Below, in pieces: positions 22,671-32,600 of a stretch of DNA of 64,000 nt. The notes below the pieces were generated by a model. It was not told the origin of the DNA and searched no databases. It was given only the letters and a program-made list of their open reading frames with translations. The position numbers were made by a program, and so were the translations under genes. Source of the DNA: Prevotella sp. (GTDB lineage Bacteria > Bacteroidota > Bacteroidia > Bacteroidales > Bacteroidaceae); NCBI GenBank assembly GCA_016287755.1, contig JAEEWT010000011.1, positions 1 to 64,000 on the forward strand, given 5' to 3'. Each line of letters starts with the position of its first letter. Positions within the stretch are counted from its first letter, which is position 1.

Positions 22671-24029
22671 ATGAAAGTAACATTTGAGAATCCAGACAAA
22701 GTGAATGGATTGATGACGCTGACTGTAGAGGAGGCTGATTATCAGAAGGATGTCGAGAAGACACTGAAAGACTACCGCAAGAAGGCTCAGGTGCCTGGTT
22801 TCCGTCAGGGAATGGTGCCCATGGGCATGATCAAGCGCCAGTATGGTACCGCCGTGAAGGTGGACGTGATCAACAAGCTCCTGGGCGAGGAGATCTACAA
22901 GTATGTAAACGAGAACAAGATCCAGATGCTCGGCGAACCCATGCCCAGCGACAAGCAGCAGGCTGTGGATGTTGAGGGTGAAGCACCCTATACTTTTGTA
23001 TTCGACATTGCCGTGGCTCCTGAGTTCAAGATCGAGCTGACCAACAAGGACAAGATCGACTTCTACAATATCACCGTTGACGATAAGATCATCGACCAGC
23101 AGGTGGAGATGTATGCATCTCGTGCCGGACACTACGAGAAGGTAGAGGAATATGCTGAGAATGATATGCTGAAAGGCGATCTGCGCGAGCTCGATAAGAA
23201 AGGTAATACCGTAGAGGGTGGTATCACCGTGGCTGATGCCATGCTGCTGCCTACATATATCAAGGTTGACAAGCAGAAGAAACTGTTTGATGGCGCTAAG
23301 TTGGGCGACATCATCACCTTCAACCCCAAGAAAGCTTATCCCGAGAATACAGGTGAGGTGTCTTCACTGCTGAAGATCAGTCGTGAGGAGGCCGAGAACA
23401 TCACTGCTGATTTCAGTTTCCAGATCACCGAGATCTCTCGCTACGTGAAGGCTGAGGTGAACCAGGAACTGTTCGACCAGGTGTTCCCCGAAGGTGGCGT
23501 GAAGGACGAGAAGGCTTTCCGTGAGAAGATTGCCGATACGCTGAAGGCTCAGTTCGTGACCGACAGTGACTTCCGTTTCATCCAGGATGTGCGTACCTAC
23601 TGCGAGAAGAAGGTGGGCGATCTGACCTTCCCCGAGGAGTTGCTGAAGCGCGTGATGCTGAACAACAACAAGGACAAGGGTGCCGAGTTCGTGGAGAAGA
23701 ACTTCGAGATGAGCATCAAGGAACTGAAGTGGCACCTGATTAAGGAACAGCTCGTGGCTGCCAACCAGATCAAGATCGATGAGAACGACGTGAAGGAGGC
23801 CGCCAAGGAGGCTGCACGCGCTCAGTTTGCACAGTATGGTATGAACAATGTACCCGATGAGTACCTGGACAACTATGCTGCCGACATGATGAAGAAGAAG
23901 GAGTATGTGGACAATCTCGTTGACCGCAGCATCGACAGAAAGCTCACTGAAGCACTGAAGAAGGTGGTGAAGCTGAACGAGAAGTCAATCACGCTTGACG
24001 AGTTCAACAAGCTCTTCGAAGAGAAATAA
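22671..24029 (+). CDS. tig: trigger factor, ribosome-associated chaperone
   Basis: Trigger factor binds the exit tunnel and shields nascent chains. The N-terminal domain carries the ribosome-binding loop variant PGFRQGMVPMGMIKRQYG (canonical GFRxGKxP), followed by a degenerate PPIase-like middle domain and a long helical C-terminal domain. At 452 residues it has the normal Bacteroidales length. It lies upstream of clpP-clpX, the order known in many bacteria. A poly-A/poly-T hairpin region (about 24032-24067) separates it from the clpP promoter. Confidence 0.95.
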   Translation: MKVTFENPDKVNGLMTLTVEEADYQKDVEKTLKDYRKKAQVPGFRQGMVPMGMIKRQYGTAVKVDVINKLLGEEIYKYVNENKIQMLGEPMPSDKQQAVDVEGEAPYTFVFDIAVAPEFKIELTNKDKIDFYNITVDDKIIDQQVEMYASRAGHYEKVEEYAENDMLKGDLRELDKKGNTVEGGITVADAMLLPTYIKVDKQKKLFDGAKLGDIITFNPKKAYPENTGEVSSLLKISREEAENITADFSFQITEISRYVKAEVNQELFDQVFPEGGVKDEKAFREKIADTLKAQFVTDSDFRFIQDVRTYCEKKVGDLTFPEELLKRVMLNNNKDKGAEFVEKNFEMSIKELKWHLIKEQLVAANQIKIDENDVKEAAKEAARAQFAQYGMNNVPDEYLDNYAADMMKKKEYVDNLVDRSIDRKLTEALKKVVKLNEKSITLDEFNKLFEEK

Positions 24030-24096
24030 TTGCGTTAAAAAAAGTTTTTTTCGAAAAAAGACAACGCGAAAATAGGAGGTTATCGACTTTTTTTCG

Positions 24097-24104
24097 TATC
24101 TTTG
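24097..24104 (+). promoter_or_regulatory. -7 promoter box for clpP
   Basis: TATCTTTG fits the -7 consensus; transcription would start near 24111, leaving a leader of about 57 nt that contains the hairpin at 24119-24147. Confidence 0.6.
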
Positions 24105-24118
24105 TATCTCACAAGGGT

Positions 24119-24147
24119 GGAAAAAGGTCGGTAACCTTCCTTTTTTT
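24119..24147 (+). terminator. terminator-like hairpin in the clpP leader (possible attenuator)
   Basis: GGAA/AAGG-type bases at 24119-24127 can pair with CCTTCC at 24135-24140 around TCGGTAA, followed by seven T (24141-24147). It lies after the predicted clpP transcription start and before the ATG, where a terminator would have to be conditional. The stem is short (about 6 bp with a bulge). Confidence 0.4.
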
Positions 24148-24167
24148 GTCTATAAATACTAAGAATT

Positions 24168-24833
24168 ATGAATGAATTTAGAAAATATGCCACAAAGCAT
24201 CTGGGCATCAATGGAACGGTGATCGACGATGTGATCAGTGCCCAGAACCAGTATCTGAATCCGTATATCCTCGAGGAGCGTCAGCTGAACGTGACTCAGA
24301 TGGATGTGTTCTCTCGTTTGATGATGGACCGTATCATCTTCCTGGGTACGCAGATTGACGACTATACCGCCAATACGCTCCAGGCACAGCTGCTGTATCT
24401 TGATTCTACGGATCCGGGAAAGGATATCTCTATCTATATCAACTCTCCTGGTGGTAGCGTAACCGCAGGACTGGGTATCTACGACACCATGCAGTTCATC
24501 TCGTCCGATGTAGCCACTATCTGTACAGGTATGGCTGCCTCAATGGCTGCCGTGCTGCTTGTAAGCGGTAAGGAAGGGAAACGCCAGGCATTGCCACACA
24601 GTCGTGTAATGATTCACCAGCCACTGGGCGGCGTTCAAGGTCAGGCTTCTGATATCGAGATTGAAGCCCGCGAGATTCAGAAAATGAAGAAAGAGCTCTA
24701 TACCATCATCAGCGAGCATTCGCACACGCCTTATGAGAAGGTATGGGCAGATAGTGACCGTAACTACTGGATGACTGCCGAGGAGGCAAAGGAGTACGGT
24801 ATGATTGACGAGGTGCTTATCAGAAAGAAATAA
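24168..24833 (+). CDS. clpP: ATP-dependent Clp protease proteolytic subunit
   Basis: ClpP forms the barrel of the ClpXP protease. The catalytic triad is visible: Ser125 (GMAASMA), His150 (VMIHQPLGG) and Asp197 (DSDRNYWMT). The length of 221 residues includes a Bacteroidales-type N-terminal extension before the conserved ERQLNVTQMDVFSR stretch. clpX begins three bases after the stop, so the two are co-transcribed in matched amounts. Confidence 0.97.
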   Translation: MNEFRKYATKHLGINGTVIDDVISAQNQYLNPYILEERQLNVTQMDVFSRLMMDRIIFLGTQIDDYTANTLQAQLLYLDSTDPGKDISIYINSPGGSVTAGLGIYDTMQFISSDVATICTGMAASMAAVLLVSGKEGKRQALPHSRVMIHQPLGGVQGQASDIEIEAREIQKMKKELYTIISEHSHTPYEKVWADSDRNYWMTAEEAKEYGMIDEVLIRKK

Positions 24834-24836
24834 GAC

Positions 24837-26075
24837 ATGCCAAAGAAAGTTTGCAGCTTCTGTGGAAGAACTGAGAAGGAAGTAAAACTGCTGATTACGG
24901 GTATCAACGGCTATATCTGTGAGAACTGTGCAATACAGGCATACGAGATTGCACAGTCGACCGGCTTGCTCGAACCGCAAGGAAAGAAAGGCAGCAAGAA
25001 GACGTACGACCTGAAGAAGGTGCCCAAGCCGATGGAGATCAAGGAATACCTCGACCAGTATGTCATCGGACAGGATGAGGCAAAGCGTTATCTGGCTGTG
25101 GCCGTATATAACCATTATAAGCGTTTACAGCAACCGGCAACCGATGATGGTGTGGAGATCGAGAAGAGCAATATCATCATGGTGGGCAGCACCGGAACGG
25201 GTAAGACGCTGCTGGCGCGTACCATCGCGAAGATGCTCGATGTGCCCTTCACCATTGTGGATGCTACGGTGTTCACAGAGGCTGGTTATGTGGGCGAGGA
25301 TGTGGAGAGCATCTTGTCGCGTCTGTTGCAGGTATCCGACTATGATGTGGAGGCCGCACAGCATGGTATCGTATTCATCGACGAGATTGATAAGATTGCA
25401 CGAAAGAGCGACAACCCCAGTATAACGCGCGACGTGAGCGGAGAGGGTGTTCAGCAGGGATTACTGAAGCTGCTCGAGGGTACCATCGTGAATGTACCGC
25501 CCAAAGGGGGAAGAAAGCACCCTGATCAGGACTATATACATCTCGACACCAGGAATATCCTGTTTATCTGCGGTGGTGCCTTCGACGGTATAGAAAGGAA
25601 GATCGCCCAGCGACTGAATACCCATGTGGTGGGTTATAACAGCGTGCAGAACGTGAGGAATATCGACAAGGAGGACATGATGCAGTATATCGTGCCGCAA
25701 GACCTGAAGTCGTTCGGCTTGATACCTGAAATCATCGGTCGTCTGCCCGTTCTCACTTATCTGAACCCGCTTAACCGTGAAGCATTGAGAAAAATCCTGG
25801 TGGAGCCGAAGAACTCCATCGTGAAACAATATGAGAAACTCTTCGAGATGGACGGCATCAAACTGGTGTTCCCACAGGAAACACTTGATCTGCTCGTTGA
25901 TCAGGCCGTAGAGTATAAGCTTGGGGCTCGTGGCCTCCGGTCAATCGTGGAAAGCGTGATGATGGAGGCGATGTTCGAGATTCCATCGAAGAAGGTGAAG
26001 ACCTTCGAGGTAACACCCGAATACGCCAAGAGGCAGCTGGAAAAAGCTCGGCTGCAGAAACTGGAGAGTGCTTAG
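24837..26075 (+). CDS. clpX: ClpX unfoldase, ATPase subunit of ClpXP
   Basis: The 412-residue protein has the N-terminal zinc-binding domain (CSFCGR and CENC), Walker A (GSTGTGKT), Walker B (FIDEIDKI), the pore loop region (EAGYVGEDV), sensor II region ([10 protein letters not shown]) and the RKS-to-GG boundary expected for ClpX. It unfolds tagged substrates and passes them to ClpP. recQ starts 48 bp after the stop with no terminator in between. Confidence 0.97.
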   Translation: MPKKVCSFCGRTEKEVKLLITGINGYICENCAIQAYEIAQSTGLLEPQGKKGSKKTYDLKKVPKPMEIKEYLDQYVIGQDEAKRYLAVAVYNHYKRLQQPATDDGVEIEKSNIIMVGSTGTGKTLLARTIAKMLDVPFTIVDATVFTEAGYVGEDVESILSRLLQVSDYDVEAAQHGIVFIDEIDKIARKSDNPSITRDVSGEGVQQGLLKLLEGTIVNVPPKGGRKHPDQDYIHLDTRNILFICGGAFDGIERKIAQRLNTHVVGYNSVQNVRNIDKEDMMQYIVPQDLKSFGLIPEIIGRLPVLTYLNPLNREALRKILVEPKNSIVKQYEKLFEMDGIKLVFPQETLDLLVDQAVEYKLGARGLRSIVESVMMEAMFEIPSKKVKTFEVTPEYAKRQLEKARLQKLESA

Positions 26076-26123
26076 CGAAACAGAATACATCAACCTGTAG
26101 CAAAGAAAGGAGACTACATCGTT

Positions 26124-28301
26124 ATGAGCAATGAAGTGAATCTTACTCAAAAGCTGAAACAGTATTTCGGCTTTGATAAGTTCAAAGGCGATCAGGAAGC
26201 CATTATCCGTAACGTACTGGAAGGTAAGAACACATTTGTGCTGATGCCTACCGGTGGCGGCAAATCGTTGTGCTACCAGCTGCCTTCGCTGATTATGGAG
26301 GGCACGGCCATCGTGATCTCTCCGCTCATAGCCCTGATGAAGAACCAGGTGGATGTAATCAACGGTATGAGCGAGGAGGATGGACTGGCGCATTACTTGA
26401 ACTCGTCGCTGAACAAGGCGGCCATCGATCAGGTGAAGGCTGACATCACGGCAGGGAAGACCAAACTGCTGTATGTGGCTCCTGAGTCGCTGACCAAGGA
26501 GGAGTATGTGGACTTCCTGAAATCTTGCAAGATCAGCTTCTATGCCATTGACGAGGCGCACTGTATCTCGGAGTGGGGACATGATTTCCGACCGGAATAC
26601 CGACGTATCCGTCCTATCGTGAACGAGATTGGTGAGGCACCGATCATCGCCCTGACGGCTACGGCTACAGATAAGGTGCGGACGGATATCAAGAAGAGTC
26701 TGGGTATTCTGGATGCGGTGGAGTTCAAGAGCTCGTTCAACCGACCGAACCTGTATTATGAGGTACGACCGAAGACGAAGGAGATTGATAAGCAGATCGT
26801 GAAGTTCATCCGACAGAATCCTGGGAAGAGCGGTATTATCTATTGTCTCTCCAGAAAGAAGGTGGAGGAACTGGCGGCAGTGCTCTGCGCCAACGAGATC
26901 AAGGCGGCTCCGTATCATGCCGGATTGGATAGTGCTACGCGCTCGGCTACACAGGATGATTTCCTCATGGAGAGCATCGACGTGATTGTGGCTACCATCG
27001 CCTTCGGTATGGGTATCGACAAGCCGGATGTGCGCTTCGTGATTCATTATGACATCCCCAAGAGTCTGGAGGGCTACTACCAGGAGACGGGTCGTGCCGG
27101 ACGTGATGGGGGAGAAGGCAAATGTATCGCATTCTATTCGTATAAGGACCTGCAGAAACTGGAGAAATTCATGGAAGGAAAACCGGTGGCTGAGCAGGAT
27201 ATAGGGCGACAGCTGCTGCAGGAAACGGCTGCTTATGCGGAATCTTCAGTATGCCGCCGTAAGATGCTGCTGCATTACTTCGGCGAGGAATACACGAAGG
27301 AGAATTGTGAGAACTGCGACAACTGTCTGCATCCCAAGACGAAGATCGAGGCCGAGGAGGCGCTGCTGATTGTGCTGAAGGCTGTGCAGGTGATCAAAGA
27401 GGACTTCCGTACCGACTATGTCATTGACTTCGTATGCGGAAAGGCTACGGATGATATCGTGGCGCATAAGCATGACCAGCTGGAGGAGTTCGGCTCGGGC
27501 GAGGATTTGAACGAGAAACTGTGGAATCCGGTGATTCGACAGGCTATCATCGCAGGTTATCTGAGGAAGGATGTGGAGAACTACGGACTGCTGAAGCTGA
27601 CGGCTGAAGGAAAGCGGTTCATGAAGAATCCGTGCTCGTTCCCCATCGTGGAGGATAATGAGTTCAACGAGGATGATGACGATGAGATGAACGAAGGACA
27701 GGGTTCTGCGCTGGATCCCACGCTGTATGCCATGCTGAAGGATCTGCGTAGGAAGGTGGCCAAACGACTGAACCTGCCGCCTTACGTCATCTTCATGGAT
27801 GGATCATTGGAACAGATGGCCACGGTGTATCCTGTTACGCTTGAGGAACTGCAGAATATCCAAGGTGTGGGAGCAGGTAAAGCGAAGAAGTTCGGTAAGG
27901 AATTCGTGGAACTGATCAAGAAACACTGCGAGGAGAATGATGTGGAACGCCCTGAGGATCTTCGCGTCAGAACAGTGGCTAAGAAGAGCATGCTCAAGGT
28001 GAAGATCATACAGAATATCGACCGTCAGGTGGCGCTCGATGATATTGCGAATGCCCAAGGACTGGAATTCGAGGAACTGCTCGATGAGGTGGAGGCAATC
28101 GTATATAGCGGAACGAAGCTGAACATCGACTACTTCCTGGAGGAGGTGATGGACGATGAGCACATTGATGATATCTTCGACTATTTCCGCGAGAGTGAAA
28201 CCGATGATCTGGAAACAGCCATGGAGGAACTTGGAGCCGACTACTCGGAAGACGAGGTAAGATTGGTCCGCATCAAGTTCCTGAGTGATATGGCGAATTA
28301 A
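26124..28301 (+). CDS. recQ: ATP-dependent DNA helicase RecQ
   Basis: The 725-residue superfamily 2 helicase has Walker A (MPTGGGKSLCYQ), DEAHC box, motif III (ALTATATDKV), motif VI region (YYQETGRAGRDG), the RecQ C-terminal zinc site (CRRKMLLHYFGE, CENCDNC) and an HRDC-like domain near 540-615 (LRRKVAKRLNLPPYVIFMDG). A further C-terminal extension to 725 with acidic helices is typical of Bacteroidales RecQ. It unwinds DNA in recombination repair. It closes the tig-clpPX-recQ block and is convergent with the gene at 28497. Confidence 0.96.
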   Translation: MSNEVNLTQKLKQYFGFDKFKGDQEAIIRNVLEGKNTFVLMPTGGGKSLCYQLPSLIMEGTAIVISPLIALMKNQVDVINGMSEEDGLAHYLNSSLNKAAIDQVKADITAGKTKLLYVAPESLTKEEYVDFLKSCKISFYAIDEAHCISEWGHDFRPEYRRIRPIVNEIGEAPIIALTATATDKVRTDIKKSLGILDAVEFKSSFNRPNLYYEVRPKTKEIDKQIVKFIRQNPGKSGIIYCLSRKKVEELAAVLCANEIKAAPYHAGLDSATRSATQDDFLMESIDVIVATIAFGMGIDKPDVRFVIHYDIPKSLEGYYQETGRAGRDGGEGKCIAFYSYKDLQKLEKFMEGKPVAEQDIGRQLLQETAAYAESSVCRRKMLLHYFGEEYTKENCENCDNCLHPKTKIEAEEALLIVLKAVQVIKEDFRTDYVIDFVCGKATDDIVAHKHDQLEEFGSGEDLNEKLWNPVIRQAIIAGYLRKDVENYGLLKLTAEGKRFMKNPCSFPIVEDNEFNEDDDDEMNEGQGSALDPTLYAMLKDLRRKVAKRLNLPPYVIFMDGSLEQMATVYPVTLEELQNIQGVGAGKAKKFGKEFVELIKKHCEENDVERPEDLRVRTVAKKSMLKVKIIQNIDRQVALDDIANAQGLEFEELLDEVEAIVYSGTKLNIDYFLEEVMDDEHIDDIFDYFRESETDDLETAMEELGADYSEDEVRLVRIKFLSDMAN

Positions 28302-28321
28302 TAAATTGGAGGAGTCGTTTC

Positions 28322-28436
28322 GTGGAGTGTGAAGTGAGGAGTGTGGAGTGAGAATAGTACTGAGATATTGGATTCATATACAAAACCACTTGTTCTTGAA
28401 ATCATATCTCACTCCACACTCCTCACTCCACACTTC
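28322..28436. repeat. dispersed element copy 2 (GTGGAGTGAG arms)
   Basis: Left arm with AAGTGAGGAGTGTGGAGTGA, core with GATTCATATACA and ACCACTTGTTCTTGAAA, right arm CTCACTCCACACTCCTCACT. It is closely similar over its full length to copy 1 at 12513-12630 and again sits between two convergent genes. Just downstream are a CTTCGTC triplet-like repeat and a CTTCCCC-TAA-GGGGAAG hairpin (28476-28492). Confidence 0.85.
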
Positions 28437-28496
28437 TCGAAACTCAAAGCCTTCGTCCTTCGTCCTTCCTCGTAACTTCCCCTAAGGGGAAGGATT

Positions 28497-29264
28497 TTAC
28501 CTCTTCCCCCCAAACGTACCTTTTGTCTTACTCTCCTGACTCTGGCCTGGTGCTGTGGTAGTACCATGCGAAGAACTGTTGTTGCTTGGAGCAGTGGCAG
28601 TACGGGTGGTTCTGGTGGTTGTCACCGTGCGGGTACGCGACAGACTGTTGTCGTTGTATGTCTGACGTGTAGTGGTGGAACGACCGTTGTTGTTGGGCCT
28701 TGGTGGCGGCGGGGTACGCATGTTGTCGTTCCTGCTGTTACCTGGTACATCGCGCCAAGTAGATCTTGGACGACCCATCATAGCCGGACGGATATTCACG
28801 GGCTGGTTGTAGTTCCTATGGGCATAGTAGCTCACACTGCCGACGTTTCGTCCGCCACGGAAGGTATCAAAGCCAGAAGGGCGATAGGATACATAGAAAC
28901 GGGTACGGTCGGTATACATAGAGTAGATTCGGAACTCAATACGATTTCTTGTCCAGTACAACGGACGGTAGAAATAGTTCGTGTCCTGATATACCTCATA
29001 CTGATACATGGAGAGCACATAGCGCAAATCGGCATTACGACGTGCCCAGGCAGTACCGAACAGATCGTCGTGTACAGCAACAGAAAGCATGTAGTCGAGA
29101 TTGATCTCATACACTGCTTCCACTTGCTCAGGACTAAGGCGAAGCTCGTAGGCCATCTTATCGGTGAGGAACAACGCTTCTGTACGCGCCTCAGAGTAGG
29201 TTATGGCCTTGGCAGATGCAACGATTGTCAGCATCAGTGCCATCATCATCATGATTCTTTTCAT
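28497..29264 (-). CDS. secreted protein of unknown function
   Basis: I do not recognise a characterised family. The 255-residue protein begins with a signal peptide (KRIMMMMALMLTIVASAKA). Residues 20-150 form a folded-looking part with YELRLSPEQVEAVYEINLDY and a strongly aromatic stretch (YFYRPLYWTRNRIEFRIYSM). From about 160 the chain is low complexity, rich in Arg, Thr, Ser, Asn and Pro (PPPPRPNNNGR, TRTVTTTRTTRTATA), and probably unstructured. It is a single-gene unit, convergent with recQ, with its own putative promoter. A basic disordered tail behind a signal peptide suggests contact with the cell surface or polysaccharide, but this is speculation. Confidence 0.7.
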   Translation of the reverse strand: MKRIMMMMALMLTIVASAKAITYSEARTEALFLTDKMAYELRLSPEQVEAVYEINLDYMLSVAVHDDLFGTAWARRNADLRYVLSMYQYEVYQDTNYFYRPLYWTRNRIEFRIYSMYTDRTRFYVSYRPSGFDTFRGGRNVGSVSYYAHRNYNQPVNIRPAMMGRPRSTWRDVPGNSRNDNMRTPPPPRPNNNGRSTTTRQTYNDNSLSRTRTVTTTRTTRTATAPSNNSSSHGTTTAPGQSQESKTKGTFGGKR

Positions 29265-29306
29265 AATCGTTATATTTTAACAGTTAAACATTTTTCTTTC
29301 TCGTTG

Positions 29307-29337
29307 CAAAGAAACAAAAAAACTTTCACACAACAAA
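29307..29337 (-). promoter_or_regulatory. putative promoter of the unknown secreted protein gene
   Basis: On the minus strand TTTG (plus-strand CAAA at 29334-29337) and TTTCTTTG (plus-strand CAAAGAAA at 29307-29314) are 19 nt apart; the -7 box has one mismatch. The inverted repeat at 29337-29371 abuts its -33 box. Confidence 0.45.
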
Positions 29338-29544
29338 GGGATTTCTCCTAAAAATGTAAAGGGAAATCCCTAATAGAGTGTAAAAAAACCCCTCAAGAAA
29401 GCCCGTTTTTTACGATGATTGTACTTTTTACACACCCATATTCCATCCACTCTTTTCGTTTTTGCGCATTCATACAACTTATTGCTAATCAGTAATATAT
29501 GGATTTTGTCCACCTTTGTGCGTCCACTTTTTAGTTATATTGCG

Positions 29545-29575
29545 TTGATACCGACTTGTTTTTTCTCTATCTTTG
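29545..29575 (+). promoter_or_regulatory. promoter of the beta-glucan PUL (susC)
   Basis: TTG at 29545-29547 and TATCTTTG at 29568-29575 with a 20-nt spacer; the ATG of susC is at 29626, so the leader is about 45 nt. Confidence 0.75.
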
Positions 29576-29625
29576 CAACGCAATCAAGAAAATAATTGTA
29601 TTCACTAATAATTAAAAACCAAAGT

Positions 29626-32600
29626 ATGAAACAGAAAAGGTATTTGCTGATGCTATTGGCGTTCTTGATGTCGGTAGCAACCTTTGCCCAGAAGCAGAAC
29701 TTCTCGGGCACTGTGATTGATGCAATGGGAGAACCTGTTATTGGTGCTTCCGTTGTACAGAAAGGTACGTCAAACGGTGCCATTACCGATCTTGACGGAC
29801 AGTTTACTATCAGTGCAGAACCTGGTGCAACGTTAGTCATCTCGTTTGTTGGCTACACCACGCAGGAGCTGAAGGCTTCTCCCAACATGCGCGTCGTATT
29901 GAATGATGATACGCAGCTGTTGAACGACGTGGTCGTGATCGGTTACGGTGTGCAGAAGAAGAGCGTTGTGACAGCATCCATTGCTAAGGTAAGCTCCGAC
30001 GACCTTGAAGGAAAGACTCGTCTGCGTGCTGATGATGCACTGAAAGGCTTAGCAGCTGGTGTGAATGTTACATCGGCCTCTGGTCAGCCTGGCTCACAAT
30101 CTATGATTCGCGTGCGCGGTACGGGTACCATTAATGATACCAACCCGCTGTACATCATCGACGGTATGCCTGCCGACCAGTACGGATTGGAGAGTGTGAA
30201 CCCCAACGACATCGAGAGTATCGAGGTGCTGAAGGATGCTGCCTCTGGTGCCATCTATGGTGCCCGTGCTGCCAATGGTGTGATCTTGGTAACTACCAAG
30301 AAGGGTAAGGTGGGTAAGACCCAGATCAACTACAACTTCAGCTACGGCTGGCAGAGCGCATGGAAGAAACGTGATGTTACCGGTGCAACAGACTATGCCA
30401 TTCTTCAGAATGAGAAGTATGTGAACGGTGGTCAGACTCCCCTTTATGCTGATCCTTACAACCTGATTGATGCCAACGGACAGAAGATTGTTGGTTTTGG
30501 TACCGACTGGCAGGAACTGTTGTTCAACGACAATGCTCCCATTGAACAGCACGACGTATCAATAAGTGGTGCTTCAGAGAAAGTGAACTACTATCTCTCT
30601 TTAGGTTACTACGACCAGGAAGGTATCGTGGGTGGTAACTACGGTCGTTCCAACTACGATCGTCTGACACTGCGTTCTAACAACCAGTTCAACATTTTCG
30701 ACGACTCTAAGGAACGTTCGTTCCTGAACAAGCTCGATGTCAGCGCAAACCTTTCTTATATGCGCACACACAGTACAGGCATTGAAGCCAACTCTACATG
30801 GGGTTCTCCTCTGGGTTCGGCCCTCTATCTGGCGCCTACACTGCCTGTTACTCTGAAGGGTACTGTGGGTCAGGAGATGATTGACCGTTACAGCGCTTAC
30901 GACCTCTATCGCGATGCAAATGGTGATCCTTATACCATTCCTGGCTTTTTAGGTTCATATCAGGAACAGAACAACCCCATCGCTATGATGCAGCAGCGTC
31001 CGGGCAGAGGCTGGAGTCATAAGTTCATGCCTAAGTTCGCTATCGACCTGCAGTTGTGGGACAACCTGAAGTACCACTTCACCTGGAGTGCTGAGCAGAG
31101 CTTCTGGGGCAGCTCAGCAGCTACCACAGAGAAGTACTATTTCTCAGGAAACAACAACTCCGATCACACACAGGCTTCATCCGAGAAGGCCAACAGTACA
31201 CAGTGGCAGATTGAGAATACGCTGACTTACGACAAGGAGTTCGGAAAGCACTCTATCGGCGTGGTTCTGGGTCAGAGCGCGCTGAAGTACAAAGGTGACT
31301 ATCTGGGCGCATCGCACTGGAACCTGATCAACATCAATAAACCATACGTTGACTATACCACCGGTGGTAGCATTGAAACGACTACCGACGAAAAGGGCAA
31401 CATCATTAGTGTGAAGAGTCTGGTGAGTGGATGGGCCGGCCCGTACGTAGAGCACCATCTGGCTTCGCTCTTCGGACGAATCAGCTATAACTACGACGAA
31501 CGTTATATGTTCCAGGCAACTATCCGTCGTGATGGATCCAGCCGTTTCGGTTCTAATAACAAATACGGTGTGTTCCCCTCTTTCTCTATTGGATGGAACG
31601 TCATGAACGAGGCATTCATGAAGGATACCCGCAACTGGCTGTCGAACCTGAAGCTTCGTGCCAGCTGGGGTAAGAACGGTAATGAGAACATGCCTGATTT
31701 CCGCTATACCGTACTCACCACTACCGGTGGCACCAGTAACTACTACTTCGGTCGTCAGGCTGTGATGACCTACGGTTCAAAGGCCAACGGACTGGCTAAC
31801 GAGAGTCTGAAGTGGGAGGAGAGTGAGCAGACTGACCTGGGTATCGATCTCGGTCTTTGGAACAACAAGCTGACCTTCACCGTTGACTATTATATCAAGA
31901 AGACCAACGGTATGCTGATTACCATGCCTATTCCTTCTTATGTAGGTGAATCAAGACCTTGGGGTAATGCCGGTGACATGGAGAACAGCGGTATTGAGTT
32001 TGAATTGGGCTACAAGTGGAACATCGGTGATGCTCACTTCGCCATCAAGGGTAACGCTTCTTACCTGAAGAACAAACTGAAGAACCTGGGTAATGACACT
32101 GGTTTCCTGAACTACGGTATCTCACAGTTCAGCGATGGTGGCACACGTGCCGAGAACGGTCAGCCCTTCCCTTACTTCTATGGTTACAAGACAGCTGGCG
32201 TTCTGCAGACCAAAGCAGAGGCTGATGCTTACAACGCAAAATATGGCACAAGTGCCAATCCTGGTGACCTGATCTTTGTTGACATCACGGAAGATGATAA
32301 GATCACATCCGACGACCGTACAAAGATTGGTAAGCCGACTCCCGACTGGACCTTCGGTCTGAACTTCAATGCCGACTGGAAAGGTTTCGACTTCAACGTG
32401 TTCTTCCAGGGTGTTAGCGGTGCTGATATCTTCGATGCTACATGGCGACAGGATATTGCATCGGGTAACTATCCCACTTGGGTTCTGCAGCGCTGGACAG
32501 GCGAGGGCACATCAAACAAGCTGCCTTTGTTGAAGCTGGGCGACTCACGCAACTGGGTTTGCAGCGACATCTATGTTCAGGACGGCAGCTATCTGCGTCT

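Larger units (their letters stand above)
29265..29625. other. divergent intergenic region upstream of the PUL
   Basis: This 361-bp gap holds no gene. It contains a putative minus-strand promoter (29307-29337), an inverted repeat AGGGATTTC/GAAATCCCT (29337-29371), a second inverted pair GTGTAAAAA (29378-29386) and TTTTTACAC (29425-29433), and the susC promoter (29545-29575). The inverted repeats are candidate operators for the PUL or for the divergent gene. Confidence 0.6.

Noticed and set aside
25941..27047. 368-codon open frame on the minus strand across clpX and recQ
   Set aside because: It is antisense to two clearly real genes, has no promoter or signal, and its product is a His/Arg/Leu-rich shadow translation.
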